Positions 34,786 through 43,028 of a DNA stretch of 64,000 nt are shown one piece after another. How positions within the stretch are numbered: the stretch's first letter is position 1; each line of letters starts with the position of its first letter. This DNA comes from Candidatus Zhuqueibacterota bacterium. GTDB lineage: Bacteria; Zhuqueibacterota; Zhuqueibacteria; Zhuqueibacterales; Geothermadaptataceae. The DNA is taken from NCBI GenBank assembly GCA_030950365.1, contig JAUZRQ010000002.1, positions 62,001 through 126,000 on the forward strand, written 5' to 3'. Below the pieces are notes generated by a model, which was not told where the DNA came from, ran no database searches, and saw nothing but the letters and a program-made list of their open reading frames with translations. Position numbers and translations under genes: made by a program.

Positions 34786-35757
34786 ATGGCGATTCAGGAA
34801 TTCGCAGCCTGCATGGTCTTGATTACGAAATCAGGCGCCGATTCGCAAAAATTTATTTCCCAAATTGGTTCTAACGCCTTCAATCGCATCAGAACACCAA
34901 CCTCACGAGATGAAGTGATCGGTATTGATGAGAAAATCTGGGCGACGTTACACATCGTTCGTCCGCACAATTGCCTGATTAGCGGTCTCAGCATCTGGAT
35001 TGCGGCATTTCTGGCCCGCCCCATTCAATCTCCTGCCGCGGTCGGGTTTGCGATTCTCTCAGGTATGCTTTTGACCGCTGGCGCCAATGTGATTAACGAC
35101 TGGTATGACGTCGAGATCGACCGGATCAACCGGCCTACACGGCCGTTGCCTTCCGGGCGCTTGAGCATGAAATTTGCCCTGCAATTTGCGATTATTTTGT
35201 TTGTTTGTGGCGTATTTTTTAGTATATTTATTGGGAAAATTGCTGTAATTATTGCAATAACAAGCGTTTTTTTACTGATTGGCTACAGCGCGCGGTACAA
35301 ACGGACGGTGTTATGGGGGAACGCGATTGTCAGTTTGATGACCGCTCTGGCCTTTGTGTACGGTGCGTTGGCCGCCGGGAATTGGAAAGATGGGCTTATC
35401 CCTGCCACGTTTGCATTTCTTTTTCATTTTGGCCGCGAAATTATCAAGGATTTGGACGATGTGGCTGGAGACGCGGCCATGTCGGCCATGACCCTTCCCA
35501 TTCGGTACGGTTCACGAATCGCGTACCTCTGGGTGACTGCCACATATGGATTGCTCATTTTGATGACGTTAGTACCGTACGCGGCCAAAATGTACGGCAG
35601 GATGTATCTCATCACGGTCGTGGTGGGGGTGGATTTCGTATTGCTGGCCGTGCTGATCGCACTGTGGTGGAAAAAGGAAGCGCTGAACCTCCGACGTATC
35701 AACGGTATTCTTAAAGTGGATATGCTGGTTGGACTGATGGCGATTTATCTGGGCTAA
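34786..35757 (+). CDS. UbiA-family prenyltransferase (DGGGP synthase-like)
   Basis: An integral membrane prenyltransferase of about 323 residues, though the start is uncertain: conserved sequence begins only at WATLHIVRPHNCLISGLSI, about 50 residues in, and no strong SD marks the ATG at 34786 or the TTG at 34711. The first Asp-rich motif is NVINDWYDVEIDRINRPTRP and the second is REIIKDLDDVAGD, both needed for magnesium-prenyl diphosphate binding. The overall look is that of archaeal geranylgeranylglyceryl-phosphate geranylgeranyltransferase-like UbiA enzymes, which are known in FCB bacteria; menaquinone or other acceptors cannot be excluded. It is the first gene of a rightward run with dtd (11 bp gap), maf and a rodZ-like gene. 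Confidence 0.82.
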   Translation: MAIQEFAACMVLITKSGADSQKFISQIGSNAFNRIRTPTSRDEVIGIDEKIWATLHIVRPHNCLISGLSIWIAAFLARPIQSPAAVGFAILSGMLLTAGANVINDWYDVEIDRINRPTRPLPSGRLSMKFALQFAIILFVCGVFFSIFIGKIAVIIAITSVFLLIGYSARYKRTVLWGNAIVSLMTALAFVYGALAAGNWKDGLIPATFAFLFHFGREIIKDLDDVAGDAAMSAMTLPIRYGSRIAYLWVTATYGLLILMTLVPYAAKMYGRMYLITVVVGVDFVLLAVLIALWWKKEALNLRRINGILKVDMLVGLMAIYLG

Positions 35758-35768
35758 CAGGAGGGCAT

Positions 35769-36209
35769 GTGCGAGCTTTACTACAACGAGTGACCTATGG
35801 CTCGGTTTCCATCGATGACGTGGTGGTGGGCGAAATTGGCCCGGGCGTGGTGATTCTGCTGGGCATTCGCCAGGGTGATGCCGAAAAAGATGCGGAGTAT
35901 CTGGCGCAGAAATGCGTGAATTTACGAATGTTTGCCGATGAAAATGGGAATTTGAACCGCTCCCTTCTGGAAACCAACGGGGAGGCGCTGATCATTTCGC
36001 AGTTTACTTTATACGGCGATACGCGCAAAGGGCGCCGGCCGAGCTTTACGCAAGCGGCCCGGCCTGCGGAAAGTGAGCCGTTGTATAACAAGTTCGTGGA
36101 GGCCGTGCGCCGGCATGGCGTGCGCGTGGCCACGGGGCGCTTCGGCGCCATGATGCTGGTCAAAATACACAACGATGGACCGGTCACACTGTTGGTGGAA
36201 AGCAAATAG
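35769..36209 (+). CDS. dtd: D-aminoacyl-tRNA deacylase
   Basis: A 146-residue DTD, starting at GTG (MRALLQRV) with AGGAGG upstream. It hydrolyses D-aminoacyl-tRNAs in the cytoplasm, preventing D-amino acids from entering proteins. Both signature elements are present: SQFTLYGDTRKGRRPSF (the SQxT motif) and the C-terminal NDGPVTLLVE (with the Gly-cisPro pair GP). Length is normal for the family. It lies between the UbiA gene and maf. Confidence 0.96.
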   Translation: MRALLQRVTYGSVSIDDVVVGEIGPGVVILLGIRQGDAEKDAEYLAQKCVNLRMFADENGNLNRSLLETNGEALIISQFTLYGDTRKGRRPSFTQAARPAESEPLYNKFVEAVRRHGVRVATGRFGAMMLVKIHNDGPVTLLVESK

Positions 36210-36220
36210 AGCGGGGTGTC

Positions 36221-36826
36221 GTGGAACTGGTAAAGCGCATCTTTGCGGACCGGCCATTGGTGCTGGCCTCGAAATCGCCAAGGCGCGAACAATTGCTGCG
36301 GCTGGTTGGCCTTGAATTTATCATAGACGTTCCGGATATTGATGAAGAAGCCGTTGAACCGGGGCTTCCCCCGGCGGAAATCGTGACGGAACTGGCGCGG
36401 CGCAAGGCCGAAACGATCGCGCCGAAGCACCGAGAAGCTTTCATCATCGCTGCCGATACAATAGTTGTATTGCAGGATGAGATCCTCGGAAAACCCCGCG
36501 ATCGGCAGGATGCCGTGGCCATGTTGCGCAAAATGAGCGGGCAGCACCACAGGGTGTATACCGGTTTTACCGTGCTGCAGCTTCCGGAGGGCGTTCGGGT
36601 GGAAGCGGTGGAATGCACGCGCGTAACCTTCAAGCCGCTCAGTGACGAGGAGATTGAAGCTTATGTGGATACCGGCAGTCCCATGGACAAGGCCGGCGCT
36701 TACGGCATTCAGGATATGAGTGCCATTTTCATCGAAAAAATCGATGGTTGTTTTTACAACGTGGTGGGGTTTCCGCTGGCGCGATTTTACCAGACGTGTA
36801 AGGCGAAGTTTTTCAAAGGGAATTGA
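36221..36826 (+). CDS. maf: Maf-family nucleoside triphosphate pyrophosphatase
   Basis: A 201-residue Maf/YhdE-type enzyme starting at GTG. LVLASKSPRREQLL is the N-terminal substrate-binding motif, ADTIVVLQDEILGKP supplies acidic metal ligands, and DKAGAYGIQDMSAIFIEKID is the conserved C-terminal stretch. The family hydrolyses non-canonical or UTP/dTTP-type nucleotides to monophosphates. It sits directly between dtd and the rodZ-like gene, a housekeeping context. Confidence 0.95.
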   Translation: MELVKRIFADRPLVLASKSPRREQLLRLVGLEFIIDVPDIDEEAVEPGLPPAEIVTELARRKAETIAPKHREAFIIAADTIVVLQDEILGKPRDRQDAVAMLRKMSGQHHRVYTGFTVLQLPEGVRVEAVECTRVTFKPLSDEEIEAYVDTGSPMDKAGAYGIQDMSAIFIEKIDGCFYNVVGFPLARFYQTCKAKFFKGN

Positions 36827-36835
36827 GAGGTGCAT

Positions 36836-37783
36836 ATGGATTTAGACGGCGTCAAAAAGGAGATCGGGGAAGCCATCGCCGCTGCACGGGAAAAGCTGGG
36901 GAAAAGTTTTGAGGACATCTTTCAGGAAACCAAAATCAATCCGGAATATCTGAAGAAGATCGAGGAAGGGCAGTTTGATTTTTTACCTCGGCCGTATGTG
37001 GTGGCCTATCTAAAGACCTTTGCCCATAAGGTCAAGTTAGACGGGCATGCCCTGGTGAATCAGTGGCTGGAAGCGGAAAAAGCGCATTTGCAAAGGTTGC
37101 AGGAAGAAGCCGGTGAAATGGGTGCGCCGGTTGAGAGTGCTGCAGAACTTGTCCCGGAACTAAAACGTCCCAAACCTGCCCCGGTGATGACTCGCTATGC
37201 CCGAGAAATCCTCGGCGGGGTAGGATTGGTCGTGGGCGTTTTGCTGCTGCTATATTATTTCTCCCAGAACGGCAAAAGCCCGGAACGGGGGGAATCCACC
37301 GGTGAGCTGACGGCAAACCACGAGCAGGTCAATGAGATCCCCATCGAAGAGATGGTGGCCGAGAGTGAGAAGCGGGTGCAAGAAACGCTGATCCCGACCG
37401 TGCCCGAGGAAGCTCTTGTTGGTCCGAAATCCCAGGCCGTCCGGCCAGCCCCATTGTTGCTCAAAGTGGAGGCCATTGAAAACGTATGGATGAAAGTGAT
37501 CATCGACGGGATTGACGAGAGCGAATACACCTTCCAACCCGGCAACCGATATCAGTGGGACGGTGAGCATGAATTCCGATTAATTATTGGCAATGCCGGT
37601 GGCGTTCGCTTATATTTGAATGGTAGGGACCTGGGTGTGATCGGCAAAAGTGGGCAGGTCGCCCGGCTGACCATCGATAAGAGCGGTATTGTGCACAAGC
37701 GCCTCTCCCGCCCCAGAACCGTGGCCGATACCACGGTGGCGCGCAACAACATCCAGGCCAATGCCGATACGCTGCGGCATTGA
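36836..37783 (+). CDS. RodZ-like cytoskeletal membrane protein
   Basis: A 315-residue bitopic protein. The N-terminal helix-turn-helix (IGEAIAAAREKLGKSFEDIF then TKINPEYLKKIEEGQF and RPYVVAYLKTFAHKV) is the HTH_25 domain of RodZ. One helix (about 126-143, GGVGLVVGVLLLLYYF) is followed by an acidic linker and a C-terminal periplasmic DUF4115-like beta domain (LLLKVEAIENVWMKVIIDG ... EFRLIIGNAGGVRLYLNGRD). RodZ couples MreB to the elongation machinery. The ATG at 36836 was chosen over the GTG at 36830 because of the GAGAGGTG SD. It follows maf by 9 bp. Confidence 0.87.
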   Translation: MDLDGVKKEIGEAIAAAREKLGKSFEDIFQETKINPEYLKKIEEGQFDFLPRPYVVAYLKTFAHKVKLDGHALVNQWLEAEKAHLQRLQEEAGEMGAPVESAAELVPELKRPKPAPVMTRYAREILGGVGLVVGVLLLLYYFSQNGKSPERGESTGELTANHEQVNEIPIEEMVAESEKRVQETLIPTVPEEALVGPKSQAVRPAPLLLKVEAIENVWMKVIIDGIDESEYTFQPGNRYQWDGEHEFRLIIGNAGGVRLYLNGRDLGVIGKSGQVARLTIDKSGIVHKRLSRPRTVADTTVARNNIQANADTLRH

Positions 37784-37825
37784 GCATGACCGATCACGAG
37801 GATATCCAATTTTCTATTTGATGTG

Positions 37826-38395
37826 ATGACCATATCGTTCAGATTCATCCTGAGTTTTCTTTTAGGACTCTTGGGCCTGTGTGGCATGCAGCGGTCCGGG
37901 TTGGCACAGGAGCTGGAAGAGCCGCACCTGCTCGGCGCCTGTTCACGAGATTCGCTGGAGTTCAATTGGCCGGATTTTCAACCGAGCTTTTCCGATCTGT
38001 CGCCCAAAGCATTAGAGTTCCTGCGAACCTGGCCGGACTCCATCGATATTCTGATTTTTCTGGGCACCTGGTGCAGCGACAGCAAGCGCGAGGTACCGCG
38101 CTTTTTCGAAATCATCGATGCGATTCACAATCCGGTGTTTACATACAGGCTTTACGGGCTGGACCGCGGCAAGCGAGATGAAGAGGGGCTGGCGGAACGT
38201 TATGGCATCGAGCGGGTGCCCACGTTCATCTTTTTTAAGGGCCAACTGGATCTGGGACGGGTGGTAGAGACGCCGCGCATCACCCTGGAAGACGACTGGG
38301 CTTACATTCTTGAATATTACCGAACCATGAAATTGCCCGAACCCATCGACACGATGTTGACGTCAATACTGACCAATCTGGCCTTCGGCTGGTGA
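37826..38395 (+). CDS. Secreted thioredoxin-fold protein with CxxS site
   Basis: A 189-residue exported protein; the signal peptide (about 1-27) ends near GLAQ. The thioredoxin fold shows ILIFLGTWCSDSKREVPRF, where the active site is C-S-D-S in place of CxxC, and a cis-proline loop ERVPTFIFF. Having only one redox-type Cys at the active site, it is more likely an isomerase or trap-like protein than a classical disulfide oxidoreductase. It lies between the rodZ-like gene and mpl. Confidence 0.8.
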   Translation: MTISFRFILSFLLGLLGLCGMQRSGLAQELEEPHLLGACSRDSLEFNWPDFQPSFSDLSPKALEFLRTWPDSIDILIFLGTWCSDSKREVPRFFEIIDAIHNPVFTYRLYGLDRGKRDEEGLAERYGIERVPTFIFFKGQLDLGRVVETPRITLEDDWAYILEYYRTMKLPEPIDTMLTSILTNLAFGW

Positions 38396-38468
38396 GGCCT
38401 TTCTTTGATCGGTGGCAGGAAGAAAGAGTGGTAAGATTCGATTCAAAACACGGAATGTCTGTGGCTGT

Positions 38469-39896
38469 ATGCTCAATTTATCGAGGATAAAATCCATCTA
38501 TCATATTGCCATTTGTGGTACAGGCATGGCCTCGCTTGCGGCGATGCTCAAAAATCGCGGCTACCGGGTGATCGGCTCGGATGAAAATGTCTATCCCCCA
38601 ATGAGCACCTTTCTGGAAGAACAGGCCATCCCGATTTATCAGGGGTTTGATGCCGAACACATCCGGCAAGAAAAGCCGGACCTGGTGGTCATCGGCAACG
38701 CCATGTCGAGGGGAAATCCCGAAGTCGAATTTGTTTTAAACGAAAAAATCCCCTATATTTCTCTGCCGGCTGCTTTGCGGGAATTCTTCATCCGGGGGCG
38801 CTATTCGTGCGTCGTCACCGGGACGCACGGAAAGACCACCACCACCTCGATGCTCGCCTGGGTGCTCCAATCGGCCGGATTGCAGCCCGGCCTGTTTGTT
38901 GGCGGCCTGCCGGAAAATTTCGGTCGCGGTTTTCAACTGGGCGACGGACCACATTTCGTGATCGAGGGGGATGAATACGATTCGGCTTTTTTCGATAAAG
39001 GCCCGAAGTTTTTGCATTATATGCCAGATTTGCTTATAATAAATAATATCGAATTCGATCACGCGGATATATACCGGAACCTGGATGAGATCAAAACCAT
39101 GTTCCGGCGGCTGGTACGCATCGTTCCGAGCCGGGGGCACATCATCGCTAATGCCGATGATCCGGTGGTCCAGGAGGTGGTACAGCCCTGCTATTCGAAT
39201 TTGCACGCGTTCGGCCGATCCGCCGCAGCCGAATGGCGCGCGGATGAGATCGCACATACCGAAACTGGCAGCCGGTTTGTAATTCAGCATCGCGGGGAAA
39301 CCGTCGCAGAGGCGGAGATCGCCCTGTGGGGCGAGCATAACGTGCAGAACGCACTGGCCGTGTTTGTGGCGGCCACGCAACTTGGCTTTCGGCCCGAGCA
39401 TATACTCAAGGGCTTGCGCACGTTTCGCGGCGTTCGGCGCCGGCTGACGCGCATCGGTGAAGTGGATGGCATGGTGATTTTCGATGACTTTGCGCATCAT
39501 GCCACGGCCATCAAAGAAACCCTGAAAGCGGTGCGCAGCCATTTCCCGAGCCGGCGCATCTGGGCCATTTTTGAGCCACGCACGGCCTCAGCAAAACGGA
39601 AAGTTTTTGAGAAACAGTTCTATGCAGCCTTTGATGGCGTCGACCGGGTGATCATTGCGCCGCTGCACCGGCCGGACAAAGTGCCCGAGGCCGAGCGGCT
39701 TTCGGTCGAGCGCATTTTGAACGCCCTGCGCGACAAAGCAATCCCGGCAGAGAGCATCGCCCCGGGCGAGCCCATGCTGGCGTATCTATCCGAGCATGCC
39801 GAATCCGGCGATGTGTTCGTTTTTATGAGCAACGGTGATTTCAATAGCATGCCAACCAAGCTCTGGCATGTTCTGAACCATAAACGTGGACAATGA
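38469..39896 (+). CDS. mpl: UDP-N-acetylmuramate:L-alanyl-gamma-D-glutamyl-meso-diaminopimelate ligase
   Basis: A 475-residue Mur ligase of the Mpl (recycling) type, which attaches recovered tripeptide to UDP-MurNAc in the cytoplasm. The N-terminal IYHIAICGTGMASLAAML is the MurC/Mpl UDP-binding loop, GTHGKTTTTSML (about 118-129) is the ATP loop, EGDEYDSAFFDKGPKFLHY is characteristic of Mpl rather than MurC, and FDDFAHHATAIKETLKAVR is the C-terminal ligase motif. The start is placed at the ATG 38469; an upstream in-frame ATG at 38412 adds 19 unlikely residues. Confidence 0.93.
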   Translation: MLNLSRIKSIYHIAICGTGMASLAAMLKNRGYRVIGSDENVYPPMSTFLEEQAIPIYQGFDAEHIRQEKPDLVVIGNAMSRGNPEVEFVLNEKIPYISLPAALREFFIRGRYSCVVTGTHGKTTTTSMLAWVLQSAGLQPGLFVGGLPENFGRGFQLGDGPHFVIEGDEYDSAFFDKGPKFLHYMPDLLIINNIEFDHADIYRNLDEIKTMFRRLVRIVPSRGHIIANADDPVVQEVVQPCYSNLHAFGRSAAAEWRADEIAHTETGSRFVIQHRGETVAEAEIALWGEHNVQNALAVFVAATQLGFRPEHILKGLRTFRGVRRRLTRIGEVDGMVIFDDFAHHATAIKETLKAVRSHFPSRRIWAIFEPRTASAKRKVFEKQFYAAFDGVDRVIIAPLHRPDKVPEAERLSVERILNALRDKAIPAESIAPGEPMLAYLSEHAESGDVFVFMSNGDFNSMPTKLWHVLNHKRGQ

Positions 39897-39906
39897 GGTA
39901 AGGAAG

Positions 39907-40449
39907 ATGAACAACAACAAGAAAACGAAAGCACCTCGACGCCCCAAAGGACAGTATCGGAAAGGGCGAAAAGGACAGGGACAGGGACGCGCCAATCGCC
40001 AGAGGCCTCGCCGAAGGGAGGAAGACGAGAAGATTCAGCGGCTGATCCGCAATATCAATGATCTGTTGGCGGACACGAATCAGGCGATTTGTCTGGAAGA
40101 TCTGAATGCGTACGAGCGCAAACGGATTCATCAGTACTTTGATAACAAAGAAGACTTTGAGACCAAGACCTATCGCAACGGCGAAGATTACCTGCTCTGG
40201 GTGTTTCCGATTGCCAAGCTGAGGCAGCTGGCGGAAGAAAAAGCGCGTGAAGCCCTGGAGCTGGGCGAGGAAGTGGATCTACCGCCCATGAGCAATTACG
40301 AGCGCTTTATCATTCATGACACGCTGAAATCCTGGGACAGCGTTGAGACCGCGTCCTTCGGCGAGGGCGAGGAACGTCACGTGCGCATCACCCCGGTCCG
40401 GTTCGGGCGCAAGCTGAAGCGCATGGTAAAAAAGATCAAATTTTTTTAA
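39907..40449 (+). CDS. R3H-domain protein (Jag-like RNA/DNA-binding)
   Basis: A 180-residue protein. The first 45 residues are intensely basic (RPKGQYRKGRKGQGQGRANR) and likely disordered. A helical segment follows, then the R3H domain with the R-x3-H core in MSNYERFIIHDTLKSWDSV and the trailing TASFGEGEERHVRITP. R3H domains bind single-stranded nucleic acids. It lacks the KH domain of true Jag proteins, so it may be an RNA chaperone or ribosome-associated factor. The ATG at 39907 with a GAGG SD is preferred to the GTG at 39886, which overlaps mpl. A strong terminator follows. Confidence 0.82.
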   Translation: MNNNKKTKAPRRPKGQYRKGRKGQGQGRANRQRPRRREEDEKIQRLIRNINDLLADTNQAICLEDLNAYERKRIHQYFDNKEDFETKTYRNGEDYLLWVFPIAKLRQLAEEKAREALELGEEVDLPPMSNYERFIIHDTLKSWDSVETASFGEGEERHVRITPVRFGRKLKRMVKKIKFF

Positions 40450-40465
40450 ATGGTTGACCATGGCA

Positions 40466-40490
40466 AGCCACGCTACGGCGTGGCTTTTTT
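40466..40490 (+). terminator. Terminator after the R3H gene
   Basis: A perfect 8-bp stem AGCCACGC / GCGTGGCT with the stable TACG loop, then TTTTT. Confidence 0.9.
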
Positions 40491-40671
40491 ATTGAATTTC
40501 GTGCATAAAATAGCTTAATTATACCGGGAAAAGCGCTGCAGCGTTGAGTTTGTAAACCTGTCGGCGTGGCGCTTCCCATGATTCACCAAATCCATTCTCA
40601 AGCGAATGGCAATTCGCTCGATGTTTAAGGTGTTGAATCAGGACTAAATCATAAACAGAGGAGACAGAGAT

Positions 40672-41160
40672 ATGTTGAGTGACAAATTGCAATCGGCCCT
40701 GAACGAGCAGATCAAACACGAGTTCTACTCGGCTTATTTATATCTGGCCATGTCGGCCCATTTTGAGAGTCAGAGTTTGCCCGGCTTCGCCAAGTGGATG
40801 CGCAAGCAGGCCGACGAAGAAATGGGCCACGCGATGAAGATTTACGACTTCATCCATGATCGTGGCGGCACGGTAACGCTGCAGGCCATCGAGCAACCGC
40901 CCACTGACTTCGGCGCGCCCCTGGAGGCGTTTCAGCAGGCGCTGGAACATGAAAAATTCATCACCGGCCGCATCAACGAACTGTACAAACTGGCACTTGC
41001 CGAGAACGATTATCCCACCCAGGTGATGCTACAGTGGTTTATCGAAGAGCAGGTGGAAGAGGAAAAAACGGCCAGCGAAATTGTGGAACAATTGAAATTG
41101 ACGGCAAACCACGGACCGGCCATTTTGATGATGGATCACCGGTTGGGCAAGCGGGAATAG
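40672..41160 (+). CDS. ftnA: Ferritin
   Basis: A 162-residue non-haem ferritin storing iron as ferric oxide inside a 24-mer. The four-helix bundle has typical ferroxidase ligands: Glu in [17 protein letters not shown], the EExxH element in [16 protein letters not shown], and Glu/Gln residues in [19 protein letters not shown]. Length and layout match FtnA. The SD (GAGGAGA) is strong. It is monocistronic, between two noncoding gaps; no Fur box was recognised with confidence. Confidence 0.95.
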   Translation: MLSDKLQSALNEQIKHEFYSAYLYLAMSAHFESQSLPGFAKWMRKQADEEMGHAMKIYDFIHDRGGTVTLQAIEQPPTDFGAPLEAFQQALEHEKFITGRINELYKLALAENDYPTQVMLQWFIEEQVEEEKTASEIVEQLKLTANHGPAILMMDHRLGKRE

Positions 41161-41476
41161 GTCAGAAAAGGTTTTGCCGCCATGGCGGATGACTGGCTTT
41201 TCGCTGGCATTTTCCAGGTGTTTTTTGTCATTCCGAGGTTTTCGCCGTTCTCTCATAGCGGAACGGCGAAACATTCCGGGACCTCTCCTTTAATTGGTGC
41301 AGAGGACGCAATTCCGGAATTCCGGCGGCGATCTGTATGTGCTTGCCAGAGGCCGGAATCGCAAAATAGGCTATGGCCAAATGGTTGCAAAACACGATGG
41401 TCATCGAAGTCATCCCGGCTGGTTTCAGCCTGCCGGGCGGGAGCCGTTACCCTGCAAAAAGCACTGAGCGAATTTC
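41161..41476. repeat. Gap with nested inverted repeat
   Basis: A perfect 11-bp hairpin TTTCGCCGTTC / GAACGGCGAAA (41240-41250 / 41261-41271) sits inside a wider pair GAGGT / ACCTC (41235-41239 / 41281-41285). The left flank starts GTCATTCCGAG, similar in style to the ends of the dispersed palindromes elsewhere in the window. No gene is seen in the 316 bp. Confidence 0.5.
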
Positions 41477-42577
41477 ATGAGGATCGTTTTTTTGGAAAGC
41501 TTTTACGGTGGTTCGCATAAAAATTTTCTGGATGGACTCGTCAAGTACAGCCGACACCAAATTGAGCCGATTACCCTGCCGGCCCGGTTCTGGAAATGGC
41601 GCCTGCGCGCCTCGGCGCTGTATTTCGCCGAGCAGTATGCTAAAAGTGTCAAAAAATACGATCTACTGATCGCCACCGACATGCTCAATCTGGCCGAGTT
41701 CAAGGCGCTATCTAACTATGACCGGCCGATGGTCATGTTTTTTCATGAAAATCAGCTCACCTATCCGCTGCCGGAGCGCGAAAGTTTTGATCCGCATTTT
41801 GGCCTGATCAACATCGTGTCTGCACTGGCGGCCGATTTGAACCTGTTTAACAGCATTTTTCAGCTCGAACGATTCAACGAAGAATTGCCGGAATTTGTCA
41901 ACCGGATTCCGGAATTCGTGCCGCTGGAAGCACCGGCTACCATTCGCCGCAAGAGCCGGGTGATCTACATGGGCTGCGATTTCAGCGCTTTCAAGAACGT
42001 AAGGCCAGTGAAAAACGACGTGCCGGTGATCTTATGGAACCACCGGTGGGAATTCGATAAACAGCCGCAGGTGTTTTTCCGCGTGTTGTATCGCCTGGCT
42101 GAGGAAGGCGTGCCGTTCAAGCTGGTCATTCTGGGGGAAAATTATCAGGTGCATCCGAAGGAATTTTTGCAGGCGCGCGAGCAGCTTAAAGATCGTATTC
42201 TGCAATTCGGGTTCGTGGAAAGCAAAGAGGATTATGCCCATTTTCTGGAAATGTCCGACATCGTGGTATCCACCGCGATTCAGGAAAATTTTGGCTTTTC
42301 GGTGACCGAAGCGATCTACTGCTACACCCTGCCGTTGCTGCCCCGGCGGCTGAGCTACCCGGAGATTCTGGACAAGCGCTTTCATAAGGCGTTTCTTTAC
42401 AAAAACGAGGAAGACCTGCTTAACAAACTGCGTCATTTGCTTTTGAATTATCGGCAATACGACCAGACCCGCATTGAGCTGTCAGAATCCATGCGCAAAT
42501 TCGACTGGCAGAACCGTATCGAGGAGTTCGATCAATTGTTTGAAGACGTGGTGGCGCAAGCCGACGTTTCCGCATAA
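41477..42577 (+). CDS. tRNA-queuosine alpha-mannosyltransferase homologue (GTDC1/DUF3524 family)
   Basis: A 366-residue GT-B glycosyltransferase. The N-terminal MRIVFLESFYGGSHKNFLDG, DLLIATDMLNLAEFKAL, FFHENQLTYPLPE and GLINIVSALAADLNLFNS are the signature of the DUF3524/GTDC1 family. The C-terminal half has a GT4-like donor site (ILWNHRWEFDKQP, STAIQENFGFSVTEAIYCYT). Eukaryotic members (QTMAN) mannosylate queuosine-34 of tRNA-Asp; for bacterial members I infer a related tRNA or other acceptor. It stands alone, and I see no queuosine biosynthesis gene in the window. Confidence 0.82.
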   Translation: MRIVFLESFYGGSHKNFLDGLVKYSRHQIEPITLPARFWKWRLRASALYFAEQYAKSVKKYDLLIATDMLNLAEFKALSNYDRPMVMFFHENQLTYPLPERESFDPHFGLINIVSALAADLNLFNSIFQLERFNEELPEFVNRIPEFVPLEAPATIRRKSRVIYMGCDFSAFKNVRPVKNDVPVILWNHRWEFDKQPQVFFRVLYRLAEEGVPFKLVILGENYQVHPKEFLQAREQLKDRILQFGFVESKEDYAHFLEMSDIVVSTAIQENFGFSVTEAIYCYTLPLLPRRLSYPEILDKRFHKAFLYKNEEDLLNKLRHLLLNYRQYDQTRIELSESMRKFDWQNRIEEFDQLFEDVVAQADVSA

Positions 42578-43028
42578 ATCCCGGGCCTGCTTCCAGTCCG
42601 GCAGCGGGTCCCTTACCTCCCCGTCATGTTCCACCTTCATCGATTAAAGTCCAGCCGAAACTGGTAATCATTGTCTCCCAAATCCTCTTTATCTTGATAT
42701 TCTGGTATTTTTCATCAATCAATATAACCGGTTGATAAAAACCGGAAGGGCAAAGCAAAAATGGATTTTGTTGGTAAAGCTGAACGGTTACGCAAATACT
42801 GTGATATCATCAAGCTTTCCAGAGCCTGTCCGATAAAATCCACGTAACATTGTTACATTCAGCCGGAGGCCGATTTTGCTTGATCTGGCGATCAGTAAAT
42901 GAGGAGGGCAACGAAAAAAGGCGATCAAGCGCGTTAAGATCGAAGTGGCTGAGCGGATATAAGTGCGCAGGATTAGCCTGCACAAACAGGACAGCTTGCC
43001 AATTCAAGCTTACTCATAACGAAGGACG
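42578..43028. other. Intergenic region upstream of the secretion cluster
   Basis: 450 bp with no convincing gene. A short frame at 42850-43050 overlaps the start of the GspF-like gene and lacks family features. The promoter of the secretion/pilus cluster is expected here but could not be resolved. Confidence 0.45.

Noticed and set aside
42578-43028. A c-di-GMP or other riboswitch ahead of the secretion cluster
   Set aside because: Some short inverted repeats are present but no conserved riboswitch core could be matched.
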